A stretch of DNA of 64,000 bases from Dictyophora rubrovolvata (taxonomy: Eukaryota; Basidiomycota; Agaricomycetes; Phallales; Phallaceae), in assembly GCA_029959195.1 (NCBI GenBank), contig CP114123.1, positions 930,001-994,000 of the forward strand. The letters run 5' to 3'. The translations under genes and the position numbers were made by a program. Of the stretch, positions 55,592 to 64,000 are shown in pieces. How positions within the stretch are numbered: the stretch's first letter is position 1; each line of letters opens with the position of its first letter. The notes beneath the pieces were generated by a model. The model saw only the letters and a list, made by a program, of their open reading frames with translations, ran no database searches and was not told the DNA's origin.

Positions 55592-56406
55592 TCAATCCAA
55601 AGCATCAATAAAAGTATCCTGATCCTGCGCCACGTTCGCATATTTGATAACCGAAACAATCAGACCCAACAAAGCACCGTTGTTCATGAGATGTATTAAA
55701 CTTCTGAGAGTCGCGTAGCCAAAAGCATAGGCGGGGATATAGAGTACAGCTTTGCAGAATGCAGCGAGAAGGAGGAAGTTGATGCATTGTTCCATTGGTT
55801 CGGTCGAATCGGCGATGTAAAGCGGTAGTGCAAGTGTTATTGCTACACAGATAGCAAATGCTGTAAAAAAGAGAAAGAATGAGACTGCAGTAGGCTGAGA
55901 AGAAATATAACACACAAGGAAAAGTTTCTATCAAATTCTCGTGGATGGCGTGTAGACGATGAGGAAGACCGGTGAGTCTATCCCGTCCATGTCGAGGCTC
56001 TACAGGATTCATAATATTAGGATTCTCTCTTCGTATATCACGACACAGCAACCACTAACCTTCATTCAAATAGCCCTCCGGACTTCCCATGGTCATTCCA
56101 GTAATCGACAACGCAGCTGAACCAGTATATGTCATGAAGTAGTATATGAGCGTGATGACCACAACACGTTGGTAGTCGTTCACAGTGAAAACGTTCAAAA
56201 GTGGACGTAAGAGGTATGTGACAGGTCCTCCAGGTCGTGCGATCACAGTTGCGATGGGGATGTGAACTAAAGTGTTGAAGAGAACAACAAAAGGCACACT
56301 ACGCAAAAACACATAAGACACGATGTAGAGACGAAGAAGAAAGAATGCTACATTAGTCTTAAACTCACAGTTTTACAACAGATTTGGAGGCATCGAAAAT
56401 ACCCAT
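55592..56406 (-). CDS. MAPEG-family membrane protein
   Basis: It belongs to the membrane-associated proteins in eicosanoid and glutathione metabolism family: four-helix integral membrane proteins, some with glutathione transferase activity. Spliced, the product starts MGIFDASKSVVK (start at 56406, first intron GTGAGT to TAG). It continues LVPFVVLFNTLVHIP, SAALSITGM, then the family signature LTGLPHRLHAIHENLIETFP joined to SFAICVAITLALPLYI, and ends YATLRSLIHLMNNGALLGLI...DALD. The (R/H)xxxAHENxxEtFP motif with later RSLxW/H-type residues is diagnostic. Three introns all splice in frame. It runs in the same direction as the MFS gene behind it. Likely functional; the partner substrate is unknown. 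Confidence 0.8.
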
Positions 56407-56754
56407 ACTAATACGAAATTATGGGGACTAGCGTTGCACCTCGGAGCGAAGAACGGTGATTGTAACGTAGAGAGTTTGTTCGAGGAACGTTCCATCGCTG
56501 GCCTTAGCTTGGCTCGGCGATGCCTGTCGGCTTGCCAAGGCCGCTTCAAGACAAGCGCTGACAGCTCAGATTTGTCAGCAATGTGTTCTTGTGTCGCCGT
56601 CACGGGCTGGCACGAGCGGAATCGGCGGCTGCTGCCGCTTGCTCAAGGTTTTAATGATAGATCAGGTCTATATGTACATGGGCCCCGTAGAACGTATTCT
56701 TTACGGTTCGCTGGTATTTTACTTTGTAAAAGTATCCAAAAGACGTTTCTTGAG
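56407..56754. other. Spacer between MFS stop and MAPEG start
   Basis: About 350 bases. The stretch around 56615-56720 recurs in diverged form at about 59785-59830 and 62580-62650, showing that the MFS duplication included the gene's downstream flank. No gene is seen. Confidence 0.45.
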
Positions 56755-58976
56755 TCAATCTTTAAGCTGTTTGAGTCCTCTTGCTTGCCAACCTACAAGA
56801 GCCCATAAGACAATCATGACAAAAATACCTCCTATGACGCTGTAAATCGAAACGGTTTAACATGGTAGTGGCGAAGACGAAAACGTCGAGACACCTACAA
56901 GGGCTGTAAACTACTTATTCCAAATTCATTTGCCAAGGCACCAGTTATAAAAGGAAGCAGTGCGCTTCCTGCTTGCCCAAATCCTGGAAGAGAAAGGTGA
57001 CTTGTCAGTCCACGAAAGGTCAAAAGGTAATAATATGCTCAGGCTTACCAGCCATCCATCCTATACTTCCGGTCAACAATCGCTGGGGAATGATTTGACT
57101 CTGTGGGAATTAACATAAAAAATGGCTGATGAATCGTCACGAGCAGAAAAACATACGCACCGCTTGATTCATCACAACCGGGTACAAAGGTCCTAAAAAA
57201 AATCCAATAAACGAGACGCTGATCGCATTTCCGATGAGAGATGGTATGAACCAGATTGTCAGCTCAAGTCTTTTGGACTATGGTTAAGTAACCAAAAATA
57301 TCAAACCATAAAGGGGAATAGCGTACGCGATACATAATATAGCATAAACATATACGGTATGTTTTTCGGGAATAAACCGGGATAGAAAGTGTAAAAGTAC
57401 GCGGCCTAGTGTTAAACCTTGGGGATATTCTGAATTAATGCACTGTTCTATCATTTTTGAAACTATATGTACCGCCGAAAAAGCCGCTCGAAATATATCC
57501 GGAACTTGGTCCACCTCCGCGTTTGTCGATGATATACGTGACAATCCAACCTAAATTATGAGATCAATGATGTCATATAAATGCATTGTGTGTAGATTTC
57601 ATTACCTCCCAAAGTGACTTCAACGCCTACATATACTAATAAATAGACGGCCATAGTATGAACAACCGTCAAGCCCATGATTTGTCTCATAGTGCTCTCC
57701 TGCGATGCATCAGCCGTGTTTTCGCTAGGCGGATGCCCATTTTGGGCAAGCAAAACTGCACATGATATATCAGTTTGTGGGTAGTAGATAATCCGAGTCG
57801 GCGACCTTTACCTTCTTGCGTCTTAAATTTAAAGACGAAAGCCAGAACGGCAAAAGTGAAAACACAAAGACCAAGACTGGTGCAATAGTATAAAGACCAT
57901 TCTGTGAACCCAGCAAATTGGGTAGCTATGAGCGGCGCCGTAAGTGCTCCAAACCCTTTATGCCTAAAATTGTGATTGTGATCACATTTGAAACTCGAAG
58001 AAACTGACCATATGCAGCATGGAGAAAGTTCATCTTTGCTGTGCTATCATAGAATGTTGTTACGAAGCCGTTGGCTTGTGCATCCTTGACAAGATTGGAA
58101 CTGGTTTGACTCGAGTATCAACTCATTGATCTTACCTGTAAAGCAATTCCAAAACCATTTAAAACATATCCTATTACGAAGACAGGAAAAGGCGGTTTAG
58201 GAATCATCAACACGTATCCTAATATTTGGATAAAAGACCCTGTGGCGGGATATCAGTAGAAGGATCCTCCGAAGATATGAGAATTTATTACCAAGCATGA
58301 TAGTCTATTCCAAAACCAACATTAGAATGCTTCACAAATATAGGCACGATCTATACACTCACCTTTCCAAATCCGAGTCGTTCTGTAAGCCAGACATTTG
58401 AAAGTGCCCCAGAAACAAACCCCTATTTCACGGCCTTTCTGAATGTTATGGAAATTATTGGAGAGCGAAAGACATACGATGCAATTTCCGATGAAGATCA
58501 TTGAGACAATGGTGAAATTAAGCTATTAACCAAATCAATCACTTATCCAAGCATGGCATATATTTATGACCCAACCGCCAAACTTACATGATAGGTTTTC
58601 TGCATTGTAGGAAGAAGAGGACCCGTGGAACCTATGTGGGTGTCAATCATAGGGATCTTCAATAAAATAATCTAGTCAAACCATCGTTATATCCTGCCAA
58701 AAACAACGGGACGCACAACGCCGCAAACTGGAAATTCTCTCTGCGTTTGATTCTCGCAACCGCTGTCGGGTTTAGCTGACTACGGGTCGTAGATAGCAGT
58801 GGCGTAGTACTAGTTGGAATAGCCGTCTCGTGAACATCAGCTGAAAAAACACCGCCGTCCCCTTCTGTGATGGATCCGTTCATACGAACAGGTCGAAAGG
58901 TCTGATTCACATTGATGCTTTCAGTCCGAGGCACATCTATTGAGGCAGCTAGAGATTCCCAGCCGGTTGTCGACAT
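56755..58976 (-). CDS. MFS transporter, FHS/Bsc6-like, copy 1
   Basis: It codes a major facilitator with about 12 expected helices, of the fungal group related to L-fucose permease-like (FHS) carriers and yeast Bsc6. The start MSTTGWESLAAS opens a long cytosolic N-terminus. The first helix ends AGYNDG, spliced to STGPLLPTMQKTYH (the GxNDGxxGPLLP signature). Later blocks: QAGSALLP, ETLGG-type segment before WIVTYIIDKRGGGPSSGYIS, and the C-terminal MIVLWALVGWQARGLKQLKD, closing at 56755. It is cut by many introns (about twelve) that join in frame where I checked them. The substrate is unknown; sugars or secondary products are possible. A partial second copy is at 62684. Confidence 0.75.
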
Positions 58977-59096
58977 ATTGTTTGAGCTCACTGAGTCGGA
59001 GAGACTTGAAACCCGGTCGAAGGAAAATCTCAGCTGCTTTTTATGGGTGATTGGGTAAAGAGGAAGAGAAGGGAAGCTAAATAACGTTTTTTTCAA

Positions 59097-59912
59097 CTAG
59101 CTCCACGTTATCCCGGCATGTAATTGGCCTCGGTTGCGGGGAAAATTGTCAAAACGTCAAACGGCATGTATGGTCCGCTGATGTTGCGCAAGTTGACGTT
59201 ACTATTCAATCCTTAATAACGCTCTCGGTGAATCTCGGAGACGGGCGTTCGAATCAAGTCAGGCCGAGCGGATACTTGTGTTATAAATCGTAGCCTTTTA
59301 TTTCGTTAGCGTTCTTTTTCCTACCTAACAGGCACCACCCGGGCCGCTTTGCAAATTTGCGTAACTTGGACGATGTAGTCAGGTTTGGAATGTAATGGGT
59401 GGGTCTTCAATTCTACACGACCAACGGAAAACTTCAGACCAGTCAATGTCTAAACTTTCGGAGTCTCAAGTCCTAGAGTCGAACGCGCAAAATAGAATAC
59501 TGCTATGACGTGAAAACATGGAGGAAACAAACTCTCGGAGGAAGGGAATGGCGAATCGCCGAACTAATCAGGTAGTAACGAAGGGATATTTATAACCAAC
59601 TGAGGGCCGGAAGCCCTTTATTTGGTAAAAGAAGCACCTAAGAACAAGAATTCTCCCAGATTCAAACTTCTCTATTGAGTGTTTGAGTACTTGAGTCGAA
59701 CTCGAATATAAACAGTAGTATGGTGTACTGAATGGTAAGGCGCGGCACCGTAGCCGTATAACCCGTATTTACGGCGAGCGAGGTTTCGGCAGCCGCTACC
59801 GCTTGTTGAAAGTTTTGATGATAGAATGAAAGCAGATTTTGCAAGAAAAAAAGGAATTGAGCAGCTTTCTAATTTTCAAACAAGGAAAAACTGTTGTGGG
59901 TAAAACACTTTT
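59097..59912. other. Upstream region of MFS copy 1 and duplicated flank
   Basis: The first 150 bases should hold the promoter of the divergent-looking MFS copy 1 (minus strand). Around 59775-59835 the sequence resembles the downstream flank of MFS copy 1 (about 56615-56660), so this is the far edge of the duplicated block whose rest continues beyond the LINE at about 62560. Confidence 0.45.
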
Positions 59913-62457
59913 TTATAAGAGACAGAAGAGCTAACGATACGCACATGACCATCCCGGAAAACATCCCAATCATCCCAGAGGAAACTCCAGTGCGGATCCT
60001 CGGATGCTTCATAGGGAATGGTATCGACCAAATCCCAATATGGGAACCAACACTACAAAAATGAGAGAGTCCCTGGAACAATGGGACAAAGGCCGACGCC
60101 TGATAGTGAACATGGAAATAGGTGGACGCACACAATATAAAACAAGAGTACAAGGAATGCCGCGGGAAGTCTGCGCGCGAGTCAAAACTATGATAGGAAA
60201 CTTTATATGGGGTGAAAACAAAAACCCACTAGTCAGCCTAGATATAATGGCCACAGATATGAATAACGGCGGGAAAAAAGTCCTAGACATTGATATCAGA
60301 AACGAAGCTATCGAACTGATGAAACTGCAAAGATACCTAAACACCGACCAAAACAGACTGGCGTGGGCGTATGTACATAGCCGACGTCCTACTACTAGTA
60401 GCAAGAAACGCGAGAGAGAACATAAAACTGAACAACTTCCCAAAAAACAACATATCACCGAATGCATTCCTACAATCATGGCAAATATCAGTCACCGGAA
60501 AGAAAAATACGCTCCCAGAATCACTGAAACGGATGATCAAAACAGCGCTAAAACACGGAACAGCATTTGATGCCCTTGAGATGCACACAGACCTTAAACT
60601 AGAAATACCTATATGGCTCCACCAAATTAACTGGAACGATAAAGTATACTCGTGCTTAAAGAAAAACCACAGACTGAAATCAACCGGCGAAATGCTTAAC
60701 ATAGCAAACACTCATGCCTTCCCGGACTGAGACCAGAGTCGGAAAACGTAATGCGTGATCTGTAGACGCGCAAAAACAAATAAATGTACTGACCTAAACC
60801 TATGTGTCCATATGGCAAAGCACATTATCCGGAAAATTCAACCAAAATGGAATCCACTCGAGCCTATAACGAAAAATAACATAAATGATTACATCGAAAG
60901 AACGCCTCTAAATGACGAAAAATCCATGTACTTCAACCCTAAATTCGACCTGCTAAAGGAAGACTTTAGAATCCTCACAGATCAATCCAGAGCATACGCA
61001 ATATCTGCCAAAAGAGAGACTGCGCTGATAGAAGATCGCACAAACCTTGTCTACACCGACGGATCTTGTGACAAAAATGGTAACGCGGAAGCGAAGGCTA
61101 GCAGCGGCATCTGGTTCGCCGAATCGCCGCAAACGACAATAGAAACAGAGCTATTGTAAAAAGTCGAAGACTTGTTTACAAGAAACTTCAGTTAACTTAG
61201 ATATAATACGCGGTTGAGTGTAATAGATCCTTGTAATTCGAAGCTAAGGAGCATTAAGGTACAACTCAAGTATTTATACTAAAATAAGAGATTAGATAAT
61301 AATTATGAAAGTAAGCTAAGTAAGCGAATAAGAGGCATTATTAATTAATTAGTATTAGAAAGGTAGGAAGAAAAGAATTAAATTTTGTATAAGACGAGCG
61401 AGTTCCGATCCCGGCAACTCGGATTAATTCCAATTCTTACAGCTATCCTCCTGCCCAATAGATTTAATACAAATAATGCGGGCGAACTAACGGCCATTCT
61501 ATACGCAGCACAAACCACTTCTAGAAATGAGATCCTGAAAACAATGACGGACTCCCAATACTCCATCGATATGCTAAGATATGCTAAGTTCTAATGACTA
61601 GATTACAACACAGACAGGACAGCGACTGGTACAAAAAGAAACAAAGAGATCCTACAACCCCTCGTTTTTAATCTACGCAACAGACAAGCACCTACAATAC
61701 TCACTAAAGTCAAAGCACACTCCGGAATAGAAGGTAATGAAATGCGGATGAACTAGCGAAACAAACACTGACGCTACCAACAACCAGCCTACTCAACCTA
61801 CAAATTCCGGTAACCCACATCTTACCCGGAATAAAACTCTATACCGCAACCCAATCGCTGATATATAAATATCTAATTGAAAAGAAAAGTCGCAAACAAA
61901 GAGAGCCAACAGAAAATAGACTGAAAGCAATCATAGACAACATTGAACTCATTATAAACGAGCGCCCTACACCCGAAACAGTATGGCACTCATTAAGGGA
62001 CATAACGATGTCGAAACAAATATCCAACTTTCTCTGGAAAATCACACATAACGCCTATCGGGTAGGAAGGTTCTGGCTGAACATCCCCGCATATAGCAAC
62101 CGCGCATCATGCATGGTGCCAAGAATGCACAGAGATACAGGAGATGGACCACATCTTAACCAAATGTGCATCCCTCCACACGGAACAAGTATGGAACCTA
62201 CCTAAAGCAATCTGGGAAAGCGCAAATTTCACCTGGTATGACATAAACCTGGAAATGATCTTAGGATGTAGTCTAGTCAAATTCAACCTACCAAACGGAA
62301 ACCCAAAAGACTCTACGCGATACTGATCTTCGACACAGCATACCTTATATGGAAATCATGGTGTGAATGGACTATAGGAAATGAAGGAGATCCGGATAAA
62401 AAACCCACAATACCTATGCTCCAAAACAAATGGATAGGTCTTAAGCTCCACCAAAAA
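59913..62457 (+). mobile_element. LINE (non-LTR retrotransposon), 5' truncated
   Basis: The insertion is framed by an 11-base target duplication AAAACACTTTT (59902-59912 and 62458-62468) and ends in an A-rich tail, as expected for target-primed reverse transcription. It starts inside the thumb region after RT (IPENIPIIPEETPVRILGCF), then GRTQYKTRVQGMPREV and NFIWGENKNPLVSL. A CCHC-like knuckle follows (CVICRRAKTNKCTDLNLCVHMAKH), then RNase H (YTDGSCDKNG, NAGELTAILYAAQ, MTDSQYS) and a C-terminal segment (IWKSWCEW). The RNase H domain behind RT suggests the I/Tad group. RT core and ORF1 are lost. Stops and shifts occur (stops near 60391 and 60728, for example), and a solo LTR splits RNase H. 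Inactive. Confidence 0.85.
61155..61441 (+). mobile_element. Short solo LTR inside the LINE
   Basis: 287 bases, TGTAAAAAGTCG...CAATTCTTACA, with a perfect 5-base target duplication GCTAT (61150-61154 and 61442-61446). A TATA-like GTATTTATACT lies in the middle. It interrupts the LINE RNase H. No other copy is in this window; the class (Copia or Gypsy) is not clear. Confidence 0.83.
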
Positions 62458-62468
62458 AAAACACTTTT

Positions 62469-62683
62469 GCAAGTTCACTAGCCCCGGTAAGTCGGATCCA
62501 AGTAACCGAATATTTCCGCTGAATTCTCGATAATTCCAACGATCTCTTGAAGGTCTAATTGTGATTATTTTCAGTAACAGGAGCATAATATGTATGTACA
62601 TGACCCCCATAGAACGTGTTCTTTAGGGTTCGCTGGTATTGTAATTTTTACTTTGTAAAAGTATCCAAAGGACGTTTGTTGAA
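62469..62683. other. Downstream flank of MFS copy 2
   Basis: The stretch resembles the region behind MFS copy 1 (about 56660-56754), including ACATG...CCCATAGAACGTGTTCTTTAGGG against the matching sequence at 56676. No gene is seen. Confidence 0.5.
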
Positions 62684-64000
62684 TTAATCGAGCCGTTTAA
62701 GTCCTCTTGCTTGCCAACCTACAAGAGCCCATACGATAATCATGACAAAAATACCTGTTATAACGCTGGAAAGAAAAGACAATTTAGCATGGTAGTGGCG
62801 AAGAGCGAAAACGTCGAGACACCTACAAGGGCTGTAAACTACTTATTCCGAATTTATTTGCGAAGGCACCAGCGATAAAAGGAAGTAGTGCGCTTCCTGC
62901 TTGCCCAAATCCTGGAAAGAAAAAGACGACCTGTCAGTCCATGAAAGGTCAAAAGATAATAATATGCTTACCAGCCATCCATCCAATACTTCCGGTCACC
63001 AATCGCTGGGGAATGACTCGACTCTGTGGAAATTAACATTAAACATGGGTGATGAATCGTCATGAGCAGAAAAACATACGCACCGCTTGATTCATCGCGA
63101 TCGGGTACAAAGGTCCTAAAAAAAATCCAATAAACGAGACGCTAATCGCATTTCCAATGAGAGATGGTATGAGCCAGATTGTCAGCTCAAGTCTATTTCC
63201 TCATTGATAAGTAACCAAACATAATAAAGGGGGGGGGGAAGCGTACGAGAGACATAATATGGCATAAACATATACGGTATGTTTTTCTTGAATAAACCGA
63301 GATAGAAAGTGCAAAAACATGCGGCCTAATGTTAAACCTTGGGGATATTCTAAATTATTGCGTTGTTCTATCATTCTTGAAATTATACATACCGCCGAAA
63401 AAGCCGCTCGAAATATATCCGGAACTTGGTCCACCTCCGCGTTTGTCGATGATATACGTGACAATCCAACCTAAATTATGAGATCAACGATGTCATATAA
63501 ATGCATTGTGTGTAGATTTCATTACCTCCCAAAGTGACTTCAACGCCTACATATACTAATAAATAGATGGCCATAGTATGAACAGCCTTCAAGCCCATGA
63601 TTTGTCTCATCGTGCCATGCTGAGATGTATGAGCCGTGTTTTCGCTAGGCGGATGCCCATTTTCGGTAAGCAAAACTACGTATGATATATCAGTTTGTGG
63701 ATAGATAGTCCGAGTCGGTGACCTTTACCTTCTTGCGTCTTGAATTTAAAGACGAAAGCCAAAACGGCAAAAGTGAAAACACAAAGACCAAGACTGGTGC
63801 AATAGTATAAAGACCATTCTGTGAACCCAGCAAATTGGGTAGCTATGAGCGGCGCCGTGAATGCTCCAAACCCTTTATGCCTGGAATTGAGATGGAGATT
63901 ATATTTGAAACTCGAAGAAACTGACCGTATGCGGCATGGATAAGGTTCATATATGTTGCGCTATGATATAATGTTGTTACGAAGCCGTTGGCTTGTGCGT
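62684..64000 (-). CDS. MFS transporter, FHS/Bsc6-like, copy 2 (partial, runs off the window)
   Basis: The 3' part of a duplicate of the gene at 56755-58976, with the same exon order. Shared pieces: KGFGA...TAPLIATQFAGFTEWSLYYC, MGLKAVHTMAIYLLVYVGVEVTLGG, WIVTYIIDKRGGGPSSGYIS, and the C-terminus WALVGWQARGLKRLD, with the stop at 62684-62686. Around 63200-63240 copy 2 has a run of G and a changed sequence next to an intron border, where copy 1 reads IFLVT; this may affect splicing or be intronic. The N-terminal half lies beyond the window, so whether the gene is whole cannot be told. Tandem, same strand. Confidence 0.7.

Noticed and set aside
59240-59290. GTTCGAATC resembling a tRNA T-loop
   Set aside because: No acceptor stem, D-arm or anticodon arm can be built around it.
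61380-61445. tRNA-like T-arm suggesting a SINE in the LINE
   Set aside because: The GTTCCGATCCC stretch does not fit box B, and TG...CA ends with a perfect 5-base duplication explain the insertion as a solo LTR.
63225-63240. G-run near the intron border of MFS copy 2 as a gene-breaking change
   Set aside because: It lies at or inside an intron by comparison with copy 1 and could also be a sequencing artefact, so no break is claimed.
1-64000. CRISPR arrays, bacterial operons or ribosome binding sites
   Set aside because: The DNA is eukaryotic with spliced genes; no regularly spaced short repeats were seen.

Overview
The window reads as nuclear DNA of an Agaricomycete (mushroom-forming basidiomycete). 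Host genes are cut by many short introns of about 50-60 bases, mostly GT-AG with at least two GC-AG. The protein families fit this lineage: DUF6533 seven-helix proteins, a TRI5-like sesquiterpene synthase, secreted beta-propeller 'lactonase-like' proteins, a membrane-anchored sugar-lectin/mucin-like family, and FHS-type MFS transporters. The genus cannot be told from the sequence.

Layout. 1-5.1 kb: a DUF6533 gene, then sparse DNA with a scrap of an ETF-beta gene. 5.1-15.96 kb: one Ty3/Gypsy fossil bounded by LTRs and a perfect 5-base target duplication. Inside it sit a 406-base solo LTR (11.5 kb) and a second 406-base solo LTR that was itself split by a 2.27-kb ORF-bearing LTR (6.35-8.62 kb). 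17.2-19.7 kb: a sesquiterpene synthase broken by a solo LTR that carries another insertion. 19.7-27.3 kb: gene scraps, a Copia tail, two copies of an 850-base LTR, and a DUF6533 paralogue split by a Tc1/mariner transposon. 28.2-30.7 kb: a multi-exon acyl-CoA ligase-like gene. 31.8-37 kb: a decayed membrane protein gene and unrecognised DNA. 37.3-42.2 kb: a tandem pair of secreted beta-propeller genes. 42.4-43.3 kb: a metallo-beta-lactamase-fold hydrolase with a MITE in its leader. 43.9-52.6 kb: a dense retroelement graveyard. 52.9-53.9 kb: an intronless kinase-fold gene of bacterial type. 55.6-56.4 kb: a MAPEG membrane protein. 56.8-59.0 kb: an MFS transporter. 59.9-62.5 kb: a 5'-truncated LINE. 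62.7-64 kb: a second copy of the MFS gene running off the edge.

How the genes relate. The terpene synthase, acyl-CoA ligase, MBL hydrolase, MAPEG protein and MFS exporter are the kinds of genes seen in fungal secondary-metabolism neighbourhoods, but the synthase is broken and the spacing is loose, so this is at most a decayed or dispersed cluster (inference).

The least familiar thing here is the ORF-bearing LTR family. Three copies from two subfamilies each carry two small ORFs between LTR-like ends, and ORF2 keeps a PPxY motif and an F(I/L)DAP box across a divergence where the DNA is no longer alike.
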